This document shows positions 11,532 to 21,245 of a stretch of DNA of 58,666 bases, in pieces. Each line of letters starts with the position of its first letter. The stretch's first letter is position 1. The notes under the pieces are model-generated. The model saw only the letters and a list, made by a program, of their open reading frames with translations. It did not search any database and had not been told where the DNA came from. Origin of the DNA: Pezicula radicicola (taxonomy: Eukaryota > Ascomycota > Leotiomycetes > Helotiales > Dermateaceae); assembly GCA_003008705.1 (NCBI GenBank), contig PDUO01000041.1, positions 183,901 to 242,566 on the forward strand, written 5' to 3'. A program made the position numbers and the translations under genes.

Positions 11532-12986
11532 ATGGCAGATCCATTAAGCGTTATAGCCAGCGTCGCAGGAGTTGCATCTTTTGCGGCCGATCTATCACTA
11601 TTCCTCTTTCAAATTGCATCCGATATTGGCTCAGCTGGGGAGGAAATCGAAATATTTGCGACTGATGTTGTCGCATTTTCTTCAACTTTGGAGTATGCAC
11701 ATAAAACGCTTGAGAGTCACTTGAAGGATCGACATAATTCAATACTTTTGAACAAAGTCACCAAAGAGAAAGGTGTCTTACGTCTTCTGGTTGTGCAAAG
11801 CAAGCACACCACCAAGCGGATCGATCGTATTCGTCCCCTCTTAAGAGACGTCAGGAGTGAAGTTAAGGTGATAACACGAATAAGATGGTTCATGCGGAAG
11901 AACAAGGTGCAAGATCTGAAATCGGATATGGGCAGAGTTATATCTTACCTGCAGCTACTTATAAACTCAGTGCTTCTTGACGAATTATTGAGGCAGTGCC
12001 AGGAAAATCTGGTTACCATGTAAGAATTTTATCTTCTTGGGAGATTCAACTAACACGAGAATTTCCTTAGCCGAAGACTTGAAAGACAAATGAAGGGGCT
12101 CATAAAAACGGTCAAAGTTAAGCAGCGTCGAAGGAATACGCAAATGAGCCATACAAGCCATGAAGGGCGACTGCTCAGAGAAGAGGATCGTATGCAGATG
12201 ATGCTTCTGAGTATTGCGAAAGAGATTGTCGAGGAGACAGACCAATACTTTCAGAGGCGCCCTACAACACCTCCATTAACGCCTCTGGAGGTTTCACGAC
12301 AGATTCCACCCTGGTCCCAGCAATCACAGCCAATGACTCTGCATTCAACTGTAGTCAATGATTCATCGTCACTTTCGTCATCTCTCTATTCTGAGACAGA
12401 GAATATGGAGATCGAGCAACAGCAAAACTCACCAGACCGAGAATCAAGTCCTATTATAACTGAAATCTCAACGGATAACGACTTCGTTTTGGACAGCGAA
12501 GCAAGAAGTCCAGATACAGATACTCCGCGTCCTGGTGTCAACCCTCAACGTGCATCCATCCAAGCAGACTATTTCAACGTACGAACAATAGGGTATCTGC
12601 TTGATTTCAACAACCACGATAATCTTCAGGCGATTTCAGGCTTTGTGAACAGGCTGCCTGTGACGGCTATAATTGACCCAAACTTCGAGAACAACCTCAT
12701 CTCACAGAACCATGTATTATCACTCGGCCTTGGAGTTCAGCCACTAGATGAATCGGAAGAGCACCATACAATTGACTTCGGCAATGGGACTCGAGAGCCC
12801 ATCGTTGGTATGGTTTCGTTCAAATGGGCTGAGAGGCCAGAAAGGGGTATTCCAACTTTTACGGTTTGGTGCTCTGTTTGTCGTCATAGTATCCGGCCCT
12901 TGATTTTTGGGAGTCCATTCATCCAGAAACGGCAGGAATACTCTCGTCGCGAACCTCCACTAAGAGAATCGTACCCTGGCCTCTAA
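11532..12986 (+). CDS. Fungal STAND-type N-terminal domain fused to a retropepsin-like domain
   Basis: Two exons, 11532-12019 and 12071-12986, are joined by a 51-bp intron (GTAAGA...CTTAG) and give about 467 residues. Residues 1-160 begin MADPLSVIASVAGVASFAAD and continue as an all-helical domain of the kind found at the N-terminus of fungal STAND/NLR-like proteins. A polar linker (roughly 190-335) is rich in Ser, Pro, Glu and Gln. The C-terminal part (about 340-455) reads like a retroviral-type aspartyl protease fold: GFVNRLPVTAIIDPNFENNL, then IDFGNGTREPIVGMV, then PLIFGSPFIQ. The Asp is at residue 365, but the usual DTG/DSG is DPN, so catalysis is doubtful. No NACHT or NB-ARC nucleotide-binding domain is visible. 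ATG 11532 is chosen because it starts exactly at the family's conserved MADPLS. The function is not known to me; a signalling or scaffold role is inference. Confidence 0.75.
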
Positions 12987-14122
12987 TCCTACTAGTTGGA
13001 GCCGCTGAGAAAGAGAGATTATCCGCCCTTTTTCTTAATTCCACCTCGAGTCAGAGGATGAAAGCTCAATCGATGGGGATAATTAGAGTTGAAAGGAGAG
13101 CATTTTTGGAAGAATTTTCGGGTATTTGCTCCTTCTGGTATGGCAGACAGCTGTGAGATCGTGCAGGATGCCCGTCAAAATCCATGAGACAGCCTCTATC
13201 AGCCATTGTCGCATTTCTGCCGCCTTCATGTAGTGTTGCAGAGTGAGGGCAAGGGGTAGCACCGTTTGCACACTAGCCCCATTGATGGCACGGCTCGCGT
13301 CGCTAGTACAAGCGAGGAATAAGAAGGCTGCTTCCGCTTCAGAATCAGAGTACGCGATTTCTTGTTGGTGCGGAAGACATCGTGAGACAAGCATAATGGC
13401 TACTATACCACTACCACCAGAACAACCACAACCACCAGTAGCAACAACGGATAATGATGATAGTGGCCTTAAAGTCGATGTAAAGGAGAGAAGACACCAC
13501 TCGTGCAATCGTTTCCAATTCCAACTCTGACTAACCCTTCCTTTCCTTCATTTTGTAGGAGTTCCCTAAGAATAATTTAGTAGTTGGAGATTCAGGTTAG
13601 GGTGTTTAAGGGGAGGATTAGGTCTTTAATTAAATAACTTACAAGGTTACTATTACGAAATATAGTAGTATTACTATCTATTTTTGAAACTATAAATCTT
13701 ACTAATAGTATTATTCTAATAGTTAGTTTCTAAGCTACTCTCTTGTATTTAGATTGTTTCTCTAATATTATATAAGCTATTTGTGTATAATTTAGTACTT
13801 ACTCTCTTTTATATATATATAGCCTTATTTTCGTACCTATAGAAATCAAACAATTGTCTATTAACTTCCGATCCATATATTCGTTAATATATTCTCCTAT
13901 TTCCAACAGTTACTAATTGATTTAAGACATGTAGGAGCTCAACGACATCTTTACTCCCTACGATCACAAAATACAAGTAGCAAGCCTTTTCCTGTAGGGA
14001 GTTCCTTATGTGCTTTGGCATCTCAGCCCATTTAAGTTATGGTGAAAGGGAGGAGGTACGCGATCCTCCTGCTTCTCCTTTCTATTTGCCGCTGACGGAG
14101 GATTCAACAGAACGCACGATGA
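12987..14122. other. Gene-poor interval with AT-rich patch
   Basis: Apart from the dehydrogenase scrap listed separately, no gene is recognised. From about 13610 to 13930 the sequence becomes AT-rich and stop-riddled, like the RIP-affected blocks. It probably replaced or destroyed the 5' part of the transcription factor that follows. The ORFs at 13243-13530 and 14008-14199 show no domain. Confidence 0.4.
13245..13360 (-). pseudogene. Short-chain dehydrogenase/reductase 3'-end scrap
   Basis: Within a minus-strand ORF (13083-13508) a short segment reads EAEAAFLFLACTSDASRAIN followed by GASV. This matches the C-terminal region of classical short-chain dehydrogenases, where the pattern is (E)xAxxxLFLAS-D-x-ARxINGxxxPVDGG. 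Nothing upstream supplies the Rossmann motif or the YxxxK active site, and the reading departs from the family right after GASV. It is therefore a fragment rather than a gene. It may be left from the catabolic gene group that follows. Confidence 0.45.
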
Positions 14123-15484
14123 TATTATGCGTACAGAGAAGGGGAATATCTACTTGTATGTATGCTTCTTTCCGGCGCACTACGTTTGGCGCAGTCTAAA
14201 GGGCTGCATCGACAGGCAGGAACAGCGTGGGGCATGAGCATGCAGGAAAGACAACATCGAAATTTGATTTTTTGGGTTGCGTACACCTATGAGAAGCATA
14301 TAGCTCACCGATCGGGACGTGCATCGGTAAGGGCTTTCTAATAATGTTCCAAATACATAACCTGCCCAAGGACACTGACTTTATTAGGCTATCGATGACG
14401 ACGATATAAGTTATCAGATACCTACAGATCTTCCACCTGGAAGTAGGACTAATTTGGACTTCTGCACCTACTCCATCAAACATGCTCAGCTCTCCTCTCA
14501 AATAGGCAAGAGGTTCAGTACGGTGCAAGCTTATCGTCAAAGCCTAGAAGAAATTGTAAAGACGGCACGCGAGCTTGACCAACAGCTTCGAGAATGGCGA
14601 GACTCTATGCCTTATGGTATCCGTCCAGGCAATGTCATCGAGCCGTCTGAACTTCCTGACAATCTCACCACATATCATATCCTCTACCTACACTACTCGT
14701 ATTTTGGTAGTATCATCAGTATTCATTCCACCTTCACTTACCCATGGAGTGGTATGTTTAGTAGAGGTCGATCTCCCGCTTTACGCAGTCAGGTGAGTAT
14801 AAGTACTGAAATTGTGGCCGATGCGTCTCGAAATATTATCTTGGCTACGAAATATGTCAATGACATATATGCATGGACACCAGTCTGGTATGTAGTGCAC
14901 TTCTCTCGGACCTGAATATACATGGTCTTATCTTCACGGCTCTGATATTAATTAGGCTTGTGTTCTACTATCCTGTCTTAGGGCTCATCAATCTCTTCGT
15001 GCATGTCTTGAAGTACCCCACTGCCCCGACTGTACAATCAGATATTGCCCTGATGGACGTGGTTGCCGGACACTTCGCTCGGCTGGAATTTGCATCGTCT
15101 GGACAGCTTTCCTTTTCATTCGCGCGGGAGGTCTCGAGACTTGCTCGCTTGGCTGCTAAAAATGCCCACCAGAAATTGGTCTCCGAGAATTCTAAGGAGA
15201 CGACCACGTTCAATGTCGACGGCCGTTCTCTTCCGTATGAGCACCAGGACTTACCAAACATGAATCTGGAAGCTGAAGACAGAATAAATGATGTGATTGG
15301 ACTGCCGCGACCCTCCACCAATCAAAAGCCTGACTCTTTCACCTACGGGCAGCTGGACAGCATCGACATGGGCGACTTCGATATGGAGAACTGGAGTGCT
15401 TTGTTTCCATCTTTCTCGCCAGGAGACGTGATGAATCTGAATGGAATGCCAGGCAATGTCGATATGGCTTTCCTTGCTCCATAG
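14123..15484 (+). pseudogene. Fungal-specific transcription factor, 5'-truncated
   Basis: This is the C-terminal two-thirds of a fungal transcription factor (the middle homology domain usually paired with a Zn2Cys6 cluster). Three exon pieces fit together: from about 14123 to 14326 (ALRLAQSKGLHRQ, then RNLIFWVAYTYEKHIAHRSG), 14388-14887 (IDDDDISYQIP) and 14956-15484 (FYYPVLGLINLF, LKYPTAPTVQSDIALMDVV). Introns are 14327-14387 (61 bp, GTAAGG...TTAG) and 14888-14955 (68 bp, GTATGT...TTAG). The frame is closed by a TGA at 14120 and no Zn2Cys6 domain is found upstream, where an AT-rich patch begins. The gene has lost its DNA-binding end, or that end lies in sequence too degraded to read. It points toward the FAH and VOC genes and may once have controlled them. 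Confidence 0.75.
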
Positions 15485-16374
15485 TGAAACTGCTTTCACG
15501 TCTTGAGCCCTTGCTTGGTCCTGCCTAGATATCACCAAGAGACGGAAAGCTTATATCAATCACTTTGAAGGCTGAGTTATCCTCAGCCGTCGTCGTCATC
15601 AGTTGCCGGCGCTTTTGCACTCCTTGCAAAGGCCACACATTGTCATAGCAGATATGGTGCCGTCTACGACACGCCCGGAAATCATAGATACCTAAATTTT
15701 TATAGTCTATTATGCCGGAACAGAGGCACAAATAAAGGCTAGCTTGGATTCTCTGAAGTTCGTAGCTCTATTCTAGATCATAGAGCCGAGGCAGACTAAC
15801 AGCGACAATTATCAGATTACGGTTGTGAATATCTCCCATTGGATGTGAGGAGACGAGTAATCCAGCCTTCCATGCTACAAATCGTAGATGGTTCAACGTA
15901 GATGTTGTCTAATGTGAGGTGAATGTGGAGGTGGCTGTTATAGCTGGAAGCCACGAATGATAGGAGTGATTGGATGAAGAGGTTTTCTATGCGGTGAAGA
16001 CAGGCTGCCGTAACACACATAACCAATTCTGAACGAAAATGATCAGACTTATAAACTCGTTAGCCGTGTCAGAGCCTATTTTTTGTGACCGACTCCTTAA
16101 GATCGACACTGTGTAACAATTTAAAGACAACTCTAAACTGATCAAGGCTGGTGTGTCTTCTCCGATTATTCATATCCTATTCTCCCTGCATGCTCAGCTT
16201 ACAGTAGCTCCCGGACCTGCTCTATCCGGCCTCGGCAGTGCACCAAGCCGGCGCAGAAGGACGCTCGATCCGAGTTCATATGCTCGCTATCTAAGCTCCT
16301 TATATTCCGGGCCTTTCTTCAAGACGAGAACACATTCAATGCCAATTTTTTCAACGAGTCGAGAGCAAAACACA
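15485..16374. other. Intergenic and 5' flank of the FAH-family gene
   Basis: There is no recognised gene. The ORF containing the FAH start extends upstream to 16153 with ATG codons, but that extension is Arg/Ser-rich and unlike the family's N-terminus. The family start at 16375 (MVSFSRLFRF) is preferred, although a longer form with a targeting-like leader cannot be excluded. Confidence 0.4.
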
Positions 16375-17406
16375 ATGGTTTCATTCAGCCGCCTCTTCAG
16401 ATTTAAAGATAGCAATGGAGACATCCATTACGGTGAAGCACCAAGCGGAGCTGTTTCTGAGAAAGACTTGATCGGCAAAACGATTAAGACGTACATTACA
16501 AATCCGCTCGAGGCGGAAGGAACAATCCTTTTCTCTGAAGATGAGAAGAATATTGCAGAAGTCTTGAGTCCGATTCCTGAGACGCCCTTAATTTATGGGA
16601 TGGGTATGAATTACCGTAAACATGCTGCGGAGGGAAATGTAAGGAAGCCCAGTTAACAAATATACCGATTATAACAAGCTTGTGGCTCATACTATTTTGT
16701 ATATAGCAACCTATCCCGCCTTATTCAGTGATATTTACAAAACCTCCTGGTGAGTTATTTCCCATGGAATCCGTGCATGGATGGCGACTGATATATTTGA
16801 AGATGCTCTTGCTGGTCCACATGAGGACATTCCAGTGAGCAAAGAATTACAGTTCAGACTATGAGGTATGCTATTCTACATACAGGCTCTCTAGTATTTC
16901 GAAAGCGCTAATGGAAAGGATAGGGAGAACTCACCGTAGTTATTGGGAAGGACATCAAAGATTTGCCCGAATCAGCCAATCCACTTGACTATGTCTTGGG
17001 ATACACGGTGGGCAACGATGTATCATCACGATATTGGCAGACGCCAGAGCGATCCGGTCATCAGCACGGTTATGCCAAGTCGTTCGACAAGTTTGCACCC
17101 ATTGGACCTGTGCTCGTCTCTCCAAAAGAGATTCCTGATCCGTCTCTCCTCTCAATGACTACCAAGGTTAATGGAGAACAGAGACAGTCAACTAAAACGG
17201 ATGATCTGATCTTTGGTATCCCAACTATTATCCGGCATTTGAGCCGCGGAACAACCTTGAGAAAGTACACAGTCATTATGACTGGCACGCCGAGCGGAGT
17301 TGCTGCGTTTATGAAACCGCCGGTATGGTTGAAAGATGGAGATGTCGTGGAAGTCGAGATCAGTAACATTGGTCTCATCAGCAACAGAATCAAGTTTACC
17401 TCCTGA
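16375..17406 (+). pseudogene. Fumarylacetoacetate hydrolase-family protein with one frameshift
   Basis: This is an FAH-superfamily hydrolase; relatives act on acylpyruvates, fumarylacetoacetate or ring-cleavage products using a divalent metal. Exons are 16375-16638 (MVSFSRLFRFKDSNGDIHYG to NYRKHAAEGN), 16707-16749 (QPIPPYSVIFTKPP), 16803-16865 and 16924-17406. The introns are 68, 53 and 58 bp with good borders. Metal-site features are DYEGELTVVIG across the third splice, DYVLGYTVGNDVSSR, and TGTPSGV near the C-terminus. In the third exon the frame is off by one: the sequence reads ALAGPHEDIPVSKELQF and then needs one base removed (or two added) near 16852-16857 to reach DYE. No alternative splice site fixes this, so the copy looks inactivated by one indel or carries an assembly error. 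The VOC gene follows 534 bp downstream in the same direction. Confidence 0.78.
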
Positions 17407-17939
17407 TGCTCTGATTTATCTTTTGGTTCTAGAGAATTTTCTTACCGAAAATCCCCTTTAGTAATAAGAGGAAGTTTTTCATAAAACTAGCTTATGAATT
17501 TATGTAATCTTACAGTACAGTACGAAGTATCTTGACTAGGCGACGGAGTATCCGGAGAAGGTGGCCAACGTTACCCGAAAGCCGAAAACTTGCAAAAATC
17601 ACCGATTGGATTTTTACATCTGCCGGCTGACAGATCTTTCATTAGCGAATTATCAACCTCCACATAGTACGGACTAAAATCTTAGTCTGGGCAGTACGTT
17701 GCAGAGCTAAAGCTGAAGGGCCCCCTCATATAATAGAACGCAGCATTTCAAAAAATTTATATGACGTTCAGCATCTACTCTTACAACATCCACGTGAGTG
17801 AACCTAAGTGAGAAGGAAACCGCTCTCTCTCTCTGCATTTTCGGATTATATACGTGACAAGAAACTCACCAACTCCAGATCAGAGAATAGTCCCCGTCAA
17901 GGAACCAAAGAAAGCAAAGAGGCCCAGAAATTTCAAAAA
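17407..17939. promoter_or_regulatory. 5' flank of the VOC gene
   Basis: These bases separate the FAH stop from the VOC start. A TATA-like ATATAATAGAACG sits at about 17728. The open frame upstream of the VOC ATG (17808-17939) is polar and lacks family similarity, so it is read as leader. No operator can be defined from the sequence alone. Confidence 0.3.
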
Positions 17940-18542
17940 ATGACAGCAGACTTTGACAAGCCATTCGAGAAGGTCATAAGCCCTTCAAAGCTAGCCCATG
18001 TCGTCCTCAGGACCTCACGTTTCAAAGCCATGGTAAATTTCTACAAGACCTTTCTCGGCGCCACCGCAACCCACGAGAATCAATTCCTGGCCTTCCTTAC
18101 ATACGACGACGAGCACCACCGCATCGCCATCGCGCAAATCCCGGGGACCGGACCTAAACAGCCAACCTCGTCCGGACTCGAGCATATCGCATTCACCTTC
18201 GACACTCTCGAGGACCTGGCTTTGGCATACCGACAGCGGAAAGAGAAAGGTATTCTGCCTTTCTGGGCTGTGAATCATGGGCCTACGACGAGCATGTACT
18301 ATCAGGATCCGGACGGAAACCAGCTTGAGACACAGGTTGATAACTTCGATAACACCGAGGAGGCGAATGATCTGATGGCGTCGAAGCAGTTCGCGGAGAA
18401 TCCGATTGGTGTTGATTTTGATCCCGAGGAGCTGATTTCTAAGCTAAGGAGCGGGGAGGATGACAAGATGATTAAGAAGAGACCGGATATTGGACCGCGG
18501 GGTATTGATTCTGTTCCTCGCCCACCTCCTATTTCTGTGTAA
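17940..18542 (+). CDS. VOC superfamily (glyoxalase/extradiol dioxygenase-like) protein
   Basis: This intronless gene encodes 200 residues starting MTADFDKPFEKV. It belongs to the vicinal oxygen chelate superfamily, as in catechol 2,3-dioxygenases and glyoxalases. The metal triad is visible: H20 in LAHVVLRT, H82 in GLEHIAFTF and E130 in QDPDGNQLET, which gives the 2-His-1-carboxylate arrangement. The two half-modules are residues 15-75 and 76-140. A charged C-terminal tail (about 140-200) is typical of the fungal family. Its place beside an FAH-family hydrolase suggests aromatic ring cleavage followed by hydrolysis, but the substrate cannot be told. The ATG at 17940 is chosen because similarity begins there. 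The longer frame back to 17808 opens with GTG. Confidence 0.82.
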   Translation: MTADFDKPFEKVISPSKLAHVVLRTSRFKAMVNFYKTFLGATATHENQFLAFLTYDDEHHRIAIAQIPGTGPKQPTSSGLEHIAFTFDTLEDLALAYRQRKEKGILPFWAVNHGPTTSMYYQDPDGNQLETQVDNFDNTEEANDLMASKQFAENPIGVDFDPEELISKLRSGEDDKMIKKRPDIGPRGIDSVPRPPPISV

Positions 18543-18974
18543 GGCTTTCTGGGATTGGAGGTGATGATGTATTCATTCCTAAGCTTGATCACTTAGGATA
18601 TGTATTCTAGGCAGGTTGAGATGTCGGGGAGAGTCTCTGGGATTGGTTGAATGATTATATGATTATTTTATCTATTTAGTGTCGGTTCCTATGTATCTAG
18701 CGGTCAAATAATTTCTTGAACCTTAGTAAATATTCAATTCTATTCTATACTGTTAGATATACTATATACAGCAGTAGAGACACTCTCCTCCAAAATCCGA
18801 TACTCGCTGAAGAACTCTGATCCGAAAAGTACTTTTAACGTTGTAGCTACCAATCAGAAAGTACTCTTTTAATTAATAGATTACTCAACACGATAAAACA
18901 AGTCATTTATTATTCTTCATAAACACCGCTCCACACTAAATAAGAGTACTTTTCGCTGTTCAAAGCTTTACAGC
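18543..18974. other. Intergenic, nothing recognised
   Basis: This is the 3' flank of the VOC gene. It is AT-rich and lacks ORFs or recognised motifs. The far end abuts the decayed minus-strand transcription factor. Confidence 0.35.
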
Positions 18975-20870
18975 CGGAATTATCCCTTACGCCAGGCCTT
19001 TCTCAATGATCCCTGCGGCATCTTGAATAAGACCGATAATCTCCTGATAATCATCCCTACCACCAGCGAGAAAGACATGAGATATCACTGTATCCAGAAC
19101 ATAGGAGATGAATTATCCACCACTGGAATGATACTTTAGGATTACGAGTATATTCATGAGACTGTATATCTCTTGTAAGTCCACTGCCGGATCCTCAAGG
19201 TCTGCTGAATTATGAATGAACACCAACTTCACGGCTATAGGAAACATAATCCAAGCTCCGCTGAAGATAATTAGTATATAACTTTAAGTAATTGGATACC
19301 GAGCTACTCACAGTACCAATAGAATATCATTTGAGTTGGTTTTATATACCAATGTCTTAGTGCTTTTGGCTATTCGAGAGGTAACTATTTTGACTAGGTC
19401 AAAGGCCTTCTTAGAAAATTTATCTGTTGGGGAGTTGTACTTGAGACAATTTAGAGATATATACGGTAAATATAGTACTATAATTCCTGAGCTACCAGTA
19501 ATATCTCCAGTCAGCCTCTTCCTGTACTTGAAGAGTATGGCGAGAGAACTTACTCACAGAAGATTTATATTAGCCGGCAAGGTATATTGCAACTCCCAGC
19601 AGAAAGTTTGTCGGTTATATCTTTGAGTGAAGCTTCGAATCGCTTTCTCTACTCTTCCAATTCTATGTATATTGAATTAACCTCCAGGAGTTCACTGGGA
19701 TCTATATTTTCGTATTTACTATGGACCTACGTATATCCATGCCTCCTCCGAAATCGCAGAATCTGTACTATTAACTAACTGAGTTCACATTGGTGAATGA
19801 AGTTCTCGATCGATTACTATTTGGAAGGCAGGTCCATGAACTAGGGAGATTTACTTTCTAAACCAAAGTCTTCTAAATATACCAAGGCCCCTGTCGGTAT
19901 TTCTTCATAAAGACATTGAGCTCTACGAAGCCCAAGTACTATAAGACGATCCCGAATTAAGTAGCTCCACCATATCAATCTCCTCCGACCTAGAGTAATA
20001 GGCCTTGATCCAGGATCAGGTTCATTTAGGTATATAAGTCGAGTATTTACGAATACTTGATCTACCCAGTAGTTGTTGGTATATGTCTCAGTACTGTAGG
20101 GGCTCCAGTAACTGAGGAGGATAGCTACCCTTGTCAAGACTATAGGCGATGCGTCGTAACAGGCATGATAGGTACTCTAGGTATAGATCGTTAGTAGCCT
20201 GTCGATATATTGGTCGAATTTCAAAGTATCGAAACCTACTTTGGTAACCTCAAAGAGTGTGGTGTAGCGGTGAAGCGTTGATGTATACCTTGTATTGCGG
20301 ATCTGAGAGTTGTTAAGGTGCTGAGCAATTGTTAGCATCAGACTGAATGCCATTGATGTATAAATAAGTAGGGTTGATATCATATCTTACCAGAGAAGTA
20401 GTAAACATCATCGCTTAGAATTCCAGAAGGCTGATGCATTCTAGAAAGGCCAAATCGTCTCTACCAAGGTAGTATTTCGAATGGAACTCGACTTCGTCGA
20501 AGACTGGATACAATGGGTGAATATACTTGAAATAAAGACAGACCAGTTCGTCACGGAGATCTCTGGACGGAATACGATCATCAGAGACGGCTCGAGATAA
20601 ATCGGTTTCGATCTTGCCCCACAGCTCCCAGTACCAGGAAGCAAGGCCATCCCATGGCCCAGCGGCGTCGGCAATATGTGAGCGAGCTGGGATTCTCTCT
20701 GATGAGAATAATAGAGCTTCGCTCAAAGTGGCAGCACTATGAGAACTATAGCTCTGAATCTCATCCAGAATATCCCCATCATATCCGTAACCCAATAGTT
20801 GGCACTGGTCCATGTTATGTTGATGTTGTATGAGTGCAAAAAGAGACTGATTACTACTACGAACAACCAA
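18975..20870 (-). pseudogene. Decayed fungal transcription factor
   Basis: Minus-strand pieces line up in the order of a fungal-specific transcription factor. At 20870-20415 there is a frame with ELVCLYFKYIHPLYPVFDEV. At 20137-19841 there is LLSYWSPYSTETYTNNYWVD followed by RRRLIWWSYLIRDRLIVLGL, the hallmark of the middle homology domain. At about 19100-18985 a further segment reads VFLAGGRDDYQEIIGLIQDA. Between them lie stops and frame changes, and the DNA is AT-biased, so the gene is dead. The region upstream (20870-21000, minus) has a basic segment resembling a Zn2Cys6 cluster without its cysteines; that reading is weak. It may have regulated the FAH/VOC/P450 group. Confidence 0.65.
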
Positions 20871-21245
20871 TCAAGAAAATGATGTAGACACCCCTTTAAC
20901 CTCATTTTCTCGGCGAAGCGGACCGGGTGAGAAGGCCTTCCCGATCTAACTTCAAGCTTACCCCGGCGCCGGAAAAGCCGTTTTGAGGAACATAGGCTAC
21001 GAAGTTTCGAGTGTTCATTCCATTCCATACTTTTTGAGAACGGGTTCTGGGGTGGGGTGTACAATCCATGGTTTTGAGCACCGGAGTCTGGAATGTTCAC
21101 ACCCATCCTCAAATACTCGCATAGCGATAGCGTATCAACCATTAAGCAAAGTTGTTCCCAGTTCGAAATTGACTTTAAAGGGACGAAAACAAAAGAAGGG
21201 CAGCTTGAAATATTTTTCTTGTCGGAAGTTTGAAAGAGCGACATT

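Noticed and set aside
13083..13508. Whole 141-codon minus ORF as a gene
   Set aside because: Only a short internal segment resembles a dehydrogenase; the rest is unlike any family, so only the scrap is annotated.
20723..21244. 173-codon minus ORF upstream of the decayed transcription factor
   Set aside because: It overlaps the P450 promoter side and lacks the cysteines of a Zn2Cys6 cluster; the basic segment alone is too weak.
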